DNA of 64,000 bases from Oscillibacter ruminantium GH1 (GTDB lineage: Bacteria > Bacillota > Clostridia > Oscillospirales > Oscillospiraceae). A program made the translations under genes and the position numbers. The DNA lies in assembly GCF_000307265.1 (NCBI RefSeq), contig NZ_DF158896.1:473209-537208 (forward strand), written 5' to 3'. The notes beneath the pieces were generated by a model. The model saw only the letters and a list, made by a program, of their open reading frames with translations. It was not told the origin of the DNA and searched no databases. Positions 7,187-16,254 of the stretch are shown piece by piece; the stretch's first letter is position 1, and each line of letters begins with the position of its first letter.

Positions 7187-8468
7187 TTTTGACAAGGTTC
7201 CCACGTCAGAAATTCTGACTCGGGCGATTCTGGCGGAGGAAAACGTGGACGCGGCGGTGGACGCGGTACTCTCCGCCGTCCAGACCGAGGGTGACACGGC
7301 GCTGCGGCGCTTTGAAAAGCAGTTTGACGGCGCGGAACTGGACGATCTTTTCGTGACGCAGGCGGAGCTGGACGCGGCGGAGTCTCAGGTGTCCCCGGAG
7401 CTTTTGGAGACGCTGCGGCAGGCGGCGGATAACATCCGCGCGTTTCACGCCCGCCAGACCCACAGCGATTTCATCCTCACCGACAAGCCCGGCGTGGTGA
7501 TGGGCCAGAGGTACACGCCCATTGAGTCTGTGGGCGTATGCGTGCCGGGAACGCCGGTGGCGTTCCCTTCCACCGTTTTAATGGATGTAATCCCGGCAAA
7601 GATCGCGGGTGTGCGGGAGATCATTATGGCCACGCCTCCCGCCCCGGATGGAACCATCGCCCCGGCGGCGCTGGCGGCGGCGAAAATCGCGGGGGTCACA
7701 AAGATTTTGAAATGCGGAGGAGCGCAAGCCGTGGCCGCCATGGCCTATGGAACGCAGAGCGTGCCGAAGGTAGATAAAATTGTCGGCCCCGGCGGAGTCT
7801 ACGTGGCGGCGGCAAAGCGGAAAGTCTTCGGCCTTGTCAGCATTGACATGATCGCCGGCCCCAGTGAGATTCTGGTGCTGGCGGATGGAAATTCCAATCC
7901 CAAGTGGGTGGCGGCGGACATGCTCTCGCAGGCGGAGCACGATAAACTGGCCTCCGCCGTGCTGGTGACGGACAGCCCCACTCTGGCCGAGGCCGTCCGG
8001 GATGAGCTGGAGATTCAGCTGGAGTCACTTCCCCGCAAGGACGTGGCACGGGCTTCTATCGACAACAACGGCAAGATTATCGTCACGGATTCGCTGGAAA
8101 AAGCGGCGGAGGCCGCCAACCGCATTGCCCCGGAGCATCTGGAACTGTGTGTGGACGAGCCGTTCGCCCTGCTGCCCCGCATCCGCAATGCGGGCAGCAT
8201 CTTCTTGGGCCGCAATGCCCCGGAGGCGCTGGGCGATTATTTCGCCGGTCCGAATCACACGCTGCCAACCAGCGGAACGGCCCGGTTTTCAAGCCCTCTG
8301 AGTGTAGACGATTTTGTAAAGAAGTCCAGCTTCCTTTACTATACGCAGGAGGCATTGCAGGCCGTATCTTCTCAGGTGCAGAACTTTGCCCGGCAGGAAG
8401 GACTGGAGGCCCACGCCCGCGCCATTGCGGTGCGGGACGGGGAACGCGAAAAGGAGGACGCCCAATGA
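7170..8468 (+). CDS. hisD: Histidinol dehydrogenase
   Basis: 432 aa from a GTG inside the end of hisZG. It carries the HisD signature regions: VGPGGVYVAAAKRKVFG, IDMIAGPSEILVLAD, the SQAEHD zinc/active-site region, APEHLEL and the RNAPEALGDYFAGPNHTLPT tail. It oxidises L-histidinol to L-histidine in two NAD+-dependent steps, the last reactions of the pathway, using Zn2+. The length is the family norm. The stop overlaps the hisC start as ATGA. Confidence 0.97.
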   Translation: MIRLFDFDKVPTSEILTRAILAEENVDAAVDAVLSAVQTEGDTALRRFEKQFDGAELDDLFVTQAELDAAESQVSPELLETLRQAADNIRAFHARQTHSDFILTDKPGVVMGQRYTPIESVGVCVPGTPVAFPSTVLMDVIPAKIAGVREIIMATPPAPDGTIAPAALAAAKIAGVTKILKCGGAQAVAAMAYGTQSVPKVDKIVGPGGVYVAAAKRKVFGLVSIDMIAGPSEILVLADGNSNPKWVAADMLSQAEHDKLASAVLVTDSPTLAEAVRDELEIQLESLPRKDVARASIDNNGKIIVTDSLEKAAEAANRIAPEHLELCVDEPFALLPRIRNAGSIFLGRNAPEALGDYFAGPNHTLPTSGTARFSSPLSVDDFVKKSSFLYYTQEALQAVSSQVQNFARQEGLEAHARAIAVRDGEREKEDAQ

Positions 8469-9529
8469 GCCGTTTTCTCTCCCGCGAGGCGGAAAGGATG
8501 GAGCCTTACACCCCTGGCGAGCAGCCGGTGGATGTGCCTTATATCAAGCTGAACACCAACGAAAGCCCGTTCCCGCCCTCGTCCAAGGTGGTGAAGGCCG
8601 TTTCCCGGGCGGAGCTTTTAAAACTGAATCTCTATTCGGACCCCACCTGCGGGCAGTTGGTTCGCGCCATCGCCAAGCGGTATGAGCTGAATCCGGAGCA
8701 GGTGCTGGCGGGCAACGGATCGGACGAACTGCTGAGTTTTGCCTTCCGGGCCTTTTGCGGCGAGGGGAAGGGCGCGGCCTTCCCGGACGTGACCTACGGA
8801 TTTTATAAGGTCTGGGCGGCGTTTTACGAGATCAGCGCCAAGATCATCCCTCTAAAAGCCGACTTTACCATCGACGTGGACGATTATATGGACTATCCCG
8901 GTGCAATTTTCATCGCCAATCCCAACGCCCTCACCGGTATGGAGCTGCCCATCGCCCAAATCCAGCGCCTGCTGGAAGCGGACGAAAACCGGGTGGTGAT
9001 CGTGGACGAGGCGTATGTGGATTTCGGTGGAACGAGCTGCGCGCCGCTGCTGTATCGGTATGATAATCTCTTGGTGGTGCAGACCTTTTCCAAGAGCCGG
9101 AATCTTGCCGGGGGGCGGCTGGGCTTTGCGCTGGGCAGTCCCGCGCTGATCGCGGATTTGAATCGGGTGAAGTACAGCTTCAACCCCTATAACGTGAATC
9201 GGCTTTCCATTGTGGCGGGGGCCGCGGCGATGGAAGACGAGGCGTACTTCCAGAAATGTATTGCCGCCGTTCAAACCACCCGCGACTGGACGGTCAAGGA
9301 ACTGGAAGCTCTCGGTTTTACCGTCCTGCCCTCCAACGCCAATTTCGTTTTTGCCAGATCGGAGAAGTTCCCCGGCGGGGAACTGTATCGTAAGCTGAAG
9401 GAAAACGGGATTTTGGTGCGCTGGTTTGATGAGGAGCGCATTCGGGATTTCTGCCGTATTACCATCGGCTCCCCGGAACAGATGGAGCGTCTGGTGGACG
9501 AGATCAAAAAACTGCTGGGGGAGATGTGA
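8465..9529 (+). CDS. hisC: Histidinol-phosphate aminotransferase
   Basis: 354 aa. The ATG sits in an ATGA overlap with hisD; the frame is open further upstream but that part lies within hisD. It is a fold-type I PLP enzyme: IKLNTNESPFPPS near the N-terminus, NPNALTGMELP, DEAYVDFGG, and the PLP lysine in TFSKSRNLAGGRLGFA. It transfers the amino group of glutamate to imidazole-acetol phosphate. Confidence 0.95.
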   Translation: MSRFLSREAERMEPYTPGEQPVDVPYIKLNTNESPFPPSSKVVKAVSRAELLKLNLYSDPTCGQLVRAIAKRYELNPEQVLAGNGSDELLSFAFRAFCGEGKGAAFPDVTYGFYKVWAAFYEISAKIIPLKADFTIDVDDYMDYPGAIFIANPNALTGMELPIAQIQRLLEADENRVVIVDEAYVDFGGTSCAPLLYRYDNLLVVQTFSKSRNLAGGRLGFALGSPALIADLNRVKYSFNPYNVNRLSIVAGAAAMEDEAYFQKCIAAVQTTRDWTVKELEALGFTVLPSNANFVFARSEKFPGGELYRKLKENGILVRWFDEERIRDFCRITIGSPEQMERLVDEIKKLLGEM

Positions 9530-9532
9530 GCC

Positions 9533-10120
9533 ATGCGTCAGGCGGAGATTGTGCGGAACACCAACGAGACAAAAATCAATCTGACTCTGGAGCTGGACGG
9601 CACGGGTAAGTCCCAGATTGATACCGGCTGCGGTTTTTTAAACCATATGCTCACGCTGTTTGCCGCCCACGGGCGGTTTGATCTGAACGCTTCTTGCCGG
9701 GGCGACACGGAGGTGGACGACCACCACACCGTGGAGGACATCGGCATTGCCTTGGGGCAGGCGTTTACCAGGGCGCTGGGGGACAAGCGGGGAATTACCC
9801 GGTATGGGCAGTTCCTCCTGCCCATGGACGAGACGCTGGTGCTCTGCGCCGTGGACCTCTCAGGCCGGGATTTCTTAGGCTGGGGGCTGACGCTTCCTGC
9901 CGCAAAGGTGGGAACCTTTGACACAGAGCTTGCCAAGGAATTTTGGCTGGGCTTTGTGCGCCAGTGTCCCTGTGCGCTCCACTTCCGCCAGATGTCCGGG
10001 GAGAACACCCATCACATTTTGGAGGCCGCGTTCAAGGGCGCGGGCCGGGCGCTGTGCATGGCGGTATCCATGGACGCGGAGCGGCCGGGAGAAATTCCGA
10101 GCACGAAAGGGACGCTGTGA
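9533..10120 (+). CDS. hisB: Imidazoleglycerol-phosphate dehydratase
   Basis: 195 aa, a monofunctional HisB. It has the metal-binding duplicated motifs FLNHMLTLFAAHGRFDL and DDHHTVEDIGIALGQA in the first half and NTHHILEAAFKGAGRAL in the second. It dehydrates imidazoleglycerol phosphate to imidazole-acetol phosphate. It starts 3 bases after hisC. There is no fused phosphatase domain, consistent with the separate PHP phosphatase at the operon end. Confidence 0.96.
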   Translation: MRQAEIVRNTNETKINLTLELDGTGKSQIDTGCGFLNHMLTLFAAHGRFDLNASCRGDTEVDDHHTVEDIGIALGQAFTRALGDKRGITRYGQFLLPMDETLVLCAVDLSGRDFLGWGLTLPAAKVGTFDTELAKEFWLGFVRQCPCALHFRQMSGENTHHILEAAFKGAGRALCMAVSMDAERPGEIPSTKGTL

Positions 10121-10121
10121 T

Positions 10122-10733
10122 ATGATTGCCATTGTGGATTACGGGGTGGGGAACCTCTTTTCCCTGTCCTCCAGCTTGCAGGCGCTGGGTTTTGCACCGG
10201 AGATCACCCGGGACCCGGCGCGGCTCCGGGCGGCGGAGCGCATCATCCTTCCCGGCGTGGGGGCCTTTGGCGACGCAAAGGCAAAGCTGGACGCCACGGG
10301 GCTTGGGCCGGTTCTCCGGGAGGAACGTGAGAAAAAGCCGCTGCTGGGCATCTGCCTTGGGATGCAGCTTTTGTTCGACAAGGGCTTTGAATACGGGGAG
10401 TACGCGGGCCTTGGCTTTATCCCCGGCGAGGTGGGCAGCTTGAAGCCGGATTTGAACACTTCAACGCTAAAGGTTCCCCATATGGGATGGAACAGCCTGC
10501 ATATCGTGAAGGACGACCCGTTGTTTCGCTATTTCCGAGACGGGGAGTACGTCTATTACGTCCACAGCTATTACGCAAAAAACTGCGCCGACAGTACACT
10601 GGCCGTCTCTGACTATGGCGGTGTTGCCGTTCCCGGGGCGGTGCGCCGGGAAAACGTCTGGGGAACCCAGTTCCATCCAGAAAAGTCTGGGGATGCGGGG
10701 CTGCGGCTGCTCAAGGCGTTTTGCGAGCTTTGA
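10122..10733 (+). CDS. hisH: Imidazole glycerol phosphate synthase, glutaminase subunit
   Basis: 203 aa, class I glutamine amidotransferase. The catalytic Cys78 is in LLGICLGMQLLF, and the His/Glu of the triad are in TQFHPEKSG near residues 185-187. It supplies ammonia to HisF. The start is the ATG one base after hisB; a longer upstream frame lies inside hisB and is rejected. Confidence 0.95.
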   Translation: MIAIVDYGVGNLFSLSSSLQALGFAPEITRDPARLRAAERIILPGVGAFGDAKAKLDATGLGPVLREEREKKPLLGICLGMQLLFDKGFEYGEYAGLGFIPGEVGSLKPDLNTSTLKVPHMGWNSLHIVKDDPLFRYFRDGEYVYYVHSYYAKNCADSTLAVSDYGGVAVPGAVRRENVWGTQFHPEKSGDAGLRLLKAFCEL

Positions 10734-10854
10734 GGAAAAATACCGGACATTGGAAAACGTTTTGCAAACTGTGAGCAAGGTACCGGACTTTTCGGCAAAC
10801 GCCCCGTAAGGGGCTGATCTTGAAGGAAGCGCCCTTGGGCGCGGGGAGGTTTTC

Positions 10855-11613
10855 ATGCAGATTTTTCCCGCCATCGACCTGCGGGACGGCAAAGCCGTCC
10901 GGCTGCTGCGAGGCGATTACGAGCAAATGACCGTCTATTCCGCCCAGCCCTGCGGCGTGGCCCGCCGCTTTATCCGCGCCGGGGCGCGGCGGCTCCATCT
11001 GGTGGACTTGGATGGCGCGAAGGACGGCACGCCCAGCATGGCGAACTGGGTGGAGATCGGGGCGCTGGTGCAGCAGGGCCACGCGTTCATTGAGGTGGGC
11101 GGCGGCATCCGCACGGAGGAGCGCATTTTGCAGTATCTGGACCTTGGCGTGGACCGCTGCATTTTGGGAACCGCCGCCGTGGAGGATTTTTCTTTTACCG
11201 AGCGGATGGCAAAGCGGTATCGGGAAAAGATTGCCGTAGGCGTGGACGCAAGGGACGGCCTTGTCGCCACCCACGGCTGGCTGAAGACTAGCGATACGGA
11301 CAGCTTTGATTTCTGCCGCCGCCTGCGGGACGCGGGGGTTCAGACCGTCATTTACACGGATATCTCCAAGGACGGCGCCCTCTCCGGCACGAATCTGGAT
11401 GCCTACCGCCGCTTGAGCGGGATCGAGGGGCTGGATATCGTGGCCTCCGGCGGGATCAGCGATATTTGTGAGATTCGGGCGCTGCGGGAGATCGGCGCGG
11501 CGGGCGCGATTTTGGGCAAGGCCGTCTACGACGGAAAGCTGGATCTGGGCATGTGTCTGGATGCGGCGGAGGACCGCCGGGATGAGTCCGACGATGAACC
11601 GGCCCTGTTTTAA
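10855..11613 (+). CDS. hisA: ProFAR isomerase
   Basis: 252 aa TIM barrel. Catalytic Asp8 lies in FPAIDLRDGKAVRL and the second Asp in AVGVDARDG near residue 128; phosphate-binding loops GGGIR and ASGGISD are present. It isomerises ProFAR to PRFAR. The ATG has a GGGGAGG Shine-Dalgarno. A 121-base gap after hisH is the largest inside the operon; it holds small GC-rich stems but no clear terminator. Confidence 0.95.
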   Translation: MQIFPAIDLRDGKAVRLLRGDYEQMTVYSAQPCGVARRFIRAGARRLHLVDLDGAKDGTPSMANWVEIGALVQQGHAFIEVGGGIRTEERILQYLDLGVDRCILGTAAVEDFSFTERMAKRYREKIAVGVDARDGLVATHGWLKTSDTDSFDFCRRLRDAGVQTVIYTDISKDGALSGTNLDAYRRLSGIEGLDIVASGGISDICEIRALREIGAAGAILGKAVYDGKLDLGMCLDAAEDRRDESDDEPALF

Positions 11614-11672
11614 AGCTCACCACGGAGCCCGCGCCCCAAATGGTGCGGGGCGGTCTGAAAGGAGAATCGACC

Positions 11673-12428
11673 ATGCTGGCGAAGAGAATCATCCCCTGCT
11701 TGGACGTACGGGACGGGCGGGTGGTCAAGGGCGTGAATTTTGAGGGCCTGCGGGATATGGCGGACCCGGTGGACATGGCCCGGTTTTATAACGACTCCGG
11801 CGCGGATGAATTGGTGTTTTACGACATCACCGCCTCCGCCGAGGGGCGGAATCTGTTCACCGACGTGCTGCGCCGGGTGGCCTCGGAAATTTTCATCCCT
11901 CTCACGGTGGGGGGCGGTATTCGGGGGCTGGACGACTTTGCCCGGGTGCTCAAATGCGGGGCGGATAAGGTCAGCGTCAACTCGGGGGCCATTGCCGACC
12001 CCGGCATGATCGCGGCAGCGGCAAAAAAATACGGCGACCAGTGCGTGGTGCTGTCCATGGATGTGAAGCGGGTGGATGGGCAGTTCCGCCTGTTTGCAAA
12101 GGGCGGCCGGGAGGATACCGGCATCGACGCGATGGACTGGGCTGTGCGGGGCGTTCAAAACGGGGCGGGCGAGATTGTTTTAAACTCCATCGACACCGAC
12201 GGCGTGAAGCAGGGCTTCGACCTTGAAATGCTGGACGCGCTGACCAGCCGGGTCAGCGTCCCTGTGATTGCCAGCGGCGGTGCGGGAAACAGGGAGGACT
12301 TTGGTGCGCTGTTCACCCACCCGGGTATTGACGCGGGGCTTGCGGCCTCCATCTTTCATACGCGGCAGGTGGAGATTTGGGATTTGAAACAGTATCTGCG
12401 GGCGAAGGGCGTGGAGATACGACTTTAA
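11673..12428 (+). CDS. hisF: Imidazole glycerol phosphate synthase, cyclase subunit
   Basis: 251 aa TIM barrel. The start is the ATG after AAAGGAGAATCG. Catalytic Asp11 is in [19 protein letters not shown] and the second Asp in [16 protein letters not shown] and ASGGAGN are the phosphate loops. With HisH it converts PRFAR to imidazoleglycerol phosphate and AICAR. Paralogous to hisA two positions upstream. Confidence 0.96.
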   Translation: MLAKRIIPCLDVRDGRVVKGVNFEGLRDMADPVDMARFYNDSGADELVFYDITASAEGRNLFTDVLRRVASEIFIPLTVGGGIRGLDDFARVLKCGADKVSVNSGAIADPGMIAAAAKKYGDQCVVLSMDVKRVDGQFRLFAKGGREDTGIDAMDWAVRGVQNGAGEIVLNSIDTDGVKQGFDLEMLDALTSRVSVPVIASGGAGNREDFGALFTHPGIDAGLAASIFHTRQVEIWDLKQYLRAKGVEIRL

Positions 12429-12456
12429 GGCACAAAACGAGGGGAGATCTGGACAT

Positions 12457-13092
12457 ATGGAACTGAAATTTGACGAAAAGGGTCTGATTCCCGCCATCGT
12501 GCAGGACCACTATACGAAAGAGGTTCTGACGCTGGCCTATATGAACGCCGAGAGTTTGGCCATCACCATCGACGAGCGGAAAACCTGCTTTTTCAGCCGC
12601 AGCCGTCAAGAGTTGTGGCGCAAGGGGGAGACTTCCGGCAATTTTCAGCATGTGGTGTCCATCACCGCCGACTGCGATGGCGACGCGCTGGTGGTGGAGG
12701 TTGTAAAGGACGGCCCCGCCTGCCACACCGGGGCAGAGAGCTGTTTTTTTGATCGGCTTTATCTTTCCGAGGAACTGAAACCGTTCAGTTACGAGGGCTT
12801 GTATGACCTCATCAAGGGCCGGAAGACCGACCCGCAGGAAGGCAGCTATACCACGTACCTTTTCAATAAGGGCATGGATAAAATTTTGAAAAAAGTGGGC
12901 GAGGAGTCCACCGAGGTTATTATTGCCGCTGCCAAGGGCGACAAGGCGGAGACGGTTTTTGAGATCGCCGACGTATGCTACCATATTCTGGTGCTGATGG
13001 TGCAGATGGGGATTTCCACACAGGAGGTCACGGCGGAACTGGAAAAGCGCCATGTGGTGGATCACAAGGTGAAACAGGAGCGGATGCAATGA
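12457..13092 (+). CDS. hisIE: Bifunctional PR-AMP cyclohydrolase / PR-ATP pyrophosphatase
   Basis: 211 aa. Residues 1-112 are HisI with metal-binding cysteines in [12 protein letters not shown] and [13 protein letters not shown]; residues 115-211 are HisE with the [14 protein letters not shown] motif. It catalyses steps two and three of the pathway. Its stop overlaps the next gene as ATGA. Confidence 0.95.
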   Translation: MELKFDEKGLIPAIVQDHYTKEVLTLAYMNAESLAITIDERKTCFFSRSRQELWRKGETSGNFQHVVSITADCDGDALVVEVVKDGPACHTGAESCFFDRLYLSEELKPFSYEGLYDLIKGRKTDPQEGSYTTYLFNKGMDKILKKVGEESTEVIIAAAKGDKAETVFEIADVCYHILVLMVQMGISTQEVTAELEKRHVVDHKVKQERMQ

Positions 13093-13919
13093 AGCTGAAC
13101 GCCGAACTCTGCTCTGTCCATACCCACTCCACGCTGTGCGACGGAAAAAATACGCTGGCGGAAATGGCGGCGGCGGCCTATGCCGCCGGAGTTCGCTATT
13201 TCGGTGCATCGGGCCACTCCCACACGCCCGCGCCCTCCGACGTGGGCAATGTGCTGGACGGAGACTTGTCCGCCTATCGGGCGGAGGTTTTGCGCCTGCG
13301 GACGGAGTATGCCGGGCGGATGGAAGTGCTGCTCGGCATTGAGTGGGACAGTCAGTCCGACGGAGTCCGGGGCGAAGTGGACTACTGGATCGGCTCTGTC
13401 CATGAGCTGTATTCCCTCAAGACCGGGGAATACTACTGTATGGATTGGAATGAGGAAAGCCTGACCGTCTGCCGGGATAGGGTCTGCGGCGGGGACTTTC
13501 TCTCCGTTGCGGAGTGGTATTACCGGGATGTGGCCGCCGTGGCCCGGCAGAGGCCCACGATTCTGGGCCATTTTGATCTCATCACAAAGCTCAATCAAAC
13601 CGGGGCGTTTTTTGATGAAAACGCGCCCCGCTACCGCTCCGCCGCGCTGGCGGCGCTCCACAGCGCCGACCCGCACTCCACGCTGTTGGAGATCAATACC
13701 GGGGCGGTTCAGCGGGGCTATCGAAAAACGCCTTACCCCGCGCCGTTTTTGCTGCGGGAGTGGCGGGCCATGGGCGGGCAAGTGATTTTAACGGCCGACG
13801 CCCACAGCGCGGAAGCCGTTTTGTTTGGCTACGATCAGGCGGCGGAGGCGGCAAAGACCGCCGGATTTACCGAAAGTGTGATTCTGACCATGAACGGGCC
13901 GACGTCCTGCCCTCTGTGA
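13089..13919 (+). CDS. hisJ: Histidinol-phosphatase, PHP family
   Basis: 276 aa. Start in the ATGA overlap with hisIE. PHP-domain metal ligands are seen in [30 protein letters not shown] and TADAHS. As last gene of the his operon it most likely removes phosphate from histidinol phosphate, the one activity otherwise missing. Both hisJ and hisK have been used as symbols for this family. Confidence 0.88.
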   Translation: MKLNAELCSVHTHSTLCDGKNTLAEMAAAAYAAGVRYFGASGHSHTPAPSDVGNVLDGDLSAYRAEVLRLRTEYAGRMEVLLGIEWDSQSDGVRGEVDYWIGSVHELYSLKTGEYYCMDWNEESLTVCRDRVCGGDFLSVAEWYYRDVAAVARQRPTILGHFDLITKLNQTGAFFDENAPRYRSAALAALHSADPHSTLLEINTGAVQRGYRKTPYPAPFLLREWRAMGGQVILTADAHSAEAVLFGYDQAAEAAKTAGFTESVILTMNGPTSCPL

Positions 13920-13932
13920 GCGGAACGATAAA

Positions 13933-13968
13933 AAAGGATGGCAGGCGCGTTTGCGTCTGCCATCCTTT
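13933..13968 (+). terminator. Terminator of the histidine operon
   Basis: A stem AAAGGATGGCAG...CTGCCATCCTTT with a small inner stem, preceded by an A-run and ending in CTTTCT. It lies between convergent genes and may act in both directions. Confidence 0.85.
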
Positions 13969-14018
13969 CTCCATTTCGGAGATGAGAGAGGGTGTGATTG
14001 ATTTTCCGGCCTTCGCGT

Positions 14019-14501
14019 TTAGCGATATGCTGCGCCGGGTGTCACCGCGTTTTCGCCGTCCAGCAAAAAGCCGTCACGGTCATGAACGCGGGCGTTGCGG
14101 AGCATCTGGCCATAGCTCGCGCCCCGAATCACGGTGTTGTTAGTCGTTCTGCTCTGGGGCACGGCAGAAGCCGTGGTACCAGAGGCTCTGGGCACGACGG
14201 TGGCCTTAGAGCCAGAAGCGCTGGGCGCGCCGGCGCCCTTGTTTTCAAGACCCAGCGTATTGTTGTCCGCTGCGTTGGCGCTGGTGCCGGGTGCACCGTT
14301 TTCCACCCGGTTTCCATCCGTGCCATTGGTTACATTGCTGCCGGCGGCGGAACCGGAACTGGTTCCTCCATCCAAAACGCCGCCGTCATTCACAGAACTT
14401 CCCGGCGTTTCGCTTACCACGCCGTTGTTTTTGTCGTTTCCGCAGGCCGTCAGGCTCAGAGCCAACAGGGCGGTCAGCAAAAGTGCAAATGTCCTTTTCA
14501 A
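14019..14501 (-). CDS. Low-complexity secreted lipoprotein
   Basis: 160 aa. A signal peptide (MKRTFALLLTALLALSLT) ends at a lipobox LTAC, so Cys20 should be lipidated and the protein anchored outside the membrane. Residues 21-125 are a low-complexity Gly/Ser/Thr/Asn linker. The last 35 residues (SYGQMLRNARVHDRDGFLLDG) look ordered and may be the functional part. No known domain; start follows AAAGGAGGAAA. Confidence 0.75.
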   Translation of the reverse strand: MKRTFALLLTALLALSLTACGNDKNNGVVSETPGSSVNDGGVLDGGTSSGSAAGSNVTNGTDGNRVENGAPGTSANAADNNTLGLENKGAGAPSASGSKATVVPRASGTTASAVPQSRTTNNTVIRGASYGQMLRNARVHDRDGFLLDGENAVTPGAAYR

Positions 14502-14689
14502 GTCGTTTCCTCCTTTGTGTGGACTATTGTTGCATTGCGATACCCTGCGTTAGTATGACCCTGCAAAGAGAAAGCAACCGTGGCAATTTTATGAAAAATA
14601 CGCGTTTAAGCGCACATGATAAAACGGAGAAAAGTTGCAAGAATAAGCAAGAAAATTAAAAAATAACGTTGCTCTGCATGAAAGAGAAA

Positions 14690-14715
14690 AGGCGGTCTGC
14701 TTTTGCAGACCGCCT
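14690..14715 (-). terminator. Intrinsic terminator of rpoN
   Basis: An 11-bp perfect stem with a 4-base loop, followed on the minus strand by TTTTCTCTTTC, just after the rpoN stop. Confidence 0.85.
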
Positions 14716-14718
14716 GAT

Positions 14719-16062
14719 TTACGATTTGCGCCGCCGCTGGGCGGCGGATGGAATGGACAATTCCCCCCGGTATTTTGCCACAGTGCGGCGCGAGAGCGCA
14801 AAGCCAACGCCCGCCAGCGCCTGAGCCAACGCCTCGTCGGAGAGGGGGCGGTCCGGGGACTCGGCCTCCACAAAGCGGCGCAACTGGCGGCGGGCCGCCT
14901 CGGCGGAGCCGCCCGCGGGCAGCGCGGTGGAAAACAGGGATCGCAGGGGAAAGACCTGCCCGTCAAACTGGATATATTTATCCTTCACGGCCCGGCTGAC
15001 CGTGGAGACATTCACATCCAGCTCCTCCGCCAGCTGGCCCATGGTCAAAGGCTGCAAATCCTCCCGCCGGAGAAAGTAGCCCTCCTGATTGCGAATCAGG
15101 GCGGAAAGGAGACGGAACAGGGTATCGTGTCGGTTTTCCAGATTGTTCAGCAGATTTTTGGCCTCGGCCATTTTCTCTTTTAAATAAAGCTGGGCCTCCT
15201 GACAATTGGGGTCGCCAACCAAAGCGGAGTAGTCTCGGTTCAGGGAAACGTGGGGAACAGCGCCCTCGTTCATTTCAATCACCAAAGAGCCGCCTGTGCG
15301 GCGGATAACGGCTTCCGGTGCGACCATGGCTACGCCCCGCTCGGAGCTGAACCCTCTGGAGGGAATGGGATTCAGGGCGCGCACCACGTCTCCGGCCCGG
15401 CGGGCCTCCGCCGGACGGACGGAAAGCAGACGGGCAAGGCTGGCATAGTCGTTCTCCGCCAAAAGAGGAAGGCCGAAACGGATGAGGTGGATATTCACCT
15501 CGGTGAATTCATTGCCCTGTGCCAGCTGGAGAAGCAGACATTCGGAAAGGCTTCTGGCTCCCACACCGGGCGGGTCCAATGATTGCACCACGAAAAGAGC
15601 CTGCTCCAAATCCTGCGCATTGACATTCAACTCTTCCGCAAGCTCCGGCACCTCACAGTCCAGATACCCGGCGGAGTTGAGACAGCCCACAAGATACCGG
15701 CACAAAACCAGCGTTTCTGCGTCCAGAGGAGCGGTCTGGCCCAGCTGGGCGTTCAGATATTCGCGAAACGTCTGGGGACGGGACAGACAGGACGTGAAGT
15801 CCGTTTCCGCACCGCCTCCGTCCCAGATCAGCTGTTCCCGCCGCTCAATGGGAATATCTGTGGCGGGGGCAGGCTCCAACGTCTCCGGCTGGGGACCGTC
15901 GTAGGGTGTGTCCTCCACATCCAGAAGAGGGTTGGACAGGGCGGCTTCCTGAAGAAATTCCCTCAGTTCCATGGAGGGCATCTGCAAACAATGCAGGGAT
16001 TGCAGCATTGCCTGCGTCAGAATTTGCTTTTGTGCCTGTTCCAACCGCTGCTGAAAAGCCAT
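14719..16062 (-). CDS. rpoN: RNA polymerase sigma-54 factor
   Basis: 447 aa. The Gln/Leu-rich region I at residues 1-50 (QRLEQAQKQILTQAMLQSLH) contacts activators, a short acidic region II follows, the core-binding domain is around 70-260 and the DNA-binding domain is at the C-terminus. The RpoN box appears as SRRTVAKYRGELSIPSA, matching the usual ARRTVAKYRE-type box. Start follows AAGGAGGC. It recognises -24/-12 promoters and needs an AAA+ activator; one lies 3.3 kb away (19394) next to a matching promoter (20946). Confidence 0.96.
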   Translation of the reverse strand: MAFQQRLEQAQKQILTQAMLQSLHCLQMPSMELREFLQEAALSNPLLDVEDTPYDGPQPETLEPAPATDIPIERREQLIWDGGGAETDFTSCLSRPQTFREYLNAQLGQTAPLDAETLVLCRYLVGCLNSAGYLDCEVPELAEELNVNAQDLEQALFVVQSLDPPGVGARSLSECLLLQLAQGNEFTEVNIHLIRFGLPLLAENDYASLARLLSVRPAEARRAGDVVRALNPIPSRGFSSERGVAMVAPEAVIRRTGGSLVIEMNEGAVPHVSLNRDYSALVGDPNCQEAQLYLKEKMAEAKNLLNNLENRHDTLFRLLSALIRNQEGYFLRREDLQPLTMGQLAEELDVNVSTVSRAVKDKYIQFDGQVFPLRSLFSTALPAGGSAEAARRQLRRFVEAESPDRPLSDEALAQALAGVGFALSRRTVAKYRGELSIPSAAQRRRKS

Positions 16063-16254
16063 GGGCCTGCCTCCTTGTTCGAGTGATTTTGAGTAATATT
16101 GCTTTTATTTTAGCAGATATTTTGTCAAAAGGGAAGGAAAATTGTCAAAGATACTCCTTGGGAGGCTGCCGCCGGGGGTTTTCAAATTCCACGGGGTATG
16201 ATAGGATAGCAAGCGGAAAGAAAGCCGCCGCAGGCGTACGGAGGGAAACCCGTT

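Noticed and set aside
5645-7297. 550-codon minus-strand frame opposite hisZG/hisD
   Set aside because: Shadow of conserved plus-strand genes; no motifs and unlikely composition.
10734-10854. Possible promoter or attenuator between hisH and hisA
   Set aside because: Small GC stems and a repeated TACCGGAC word are present but no T-run and no convincing -35/-10 pair.
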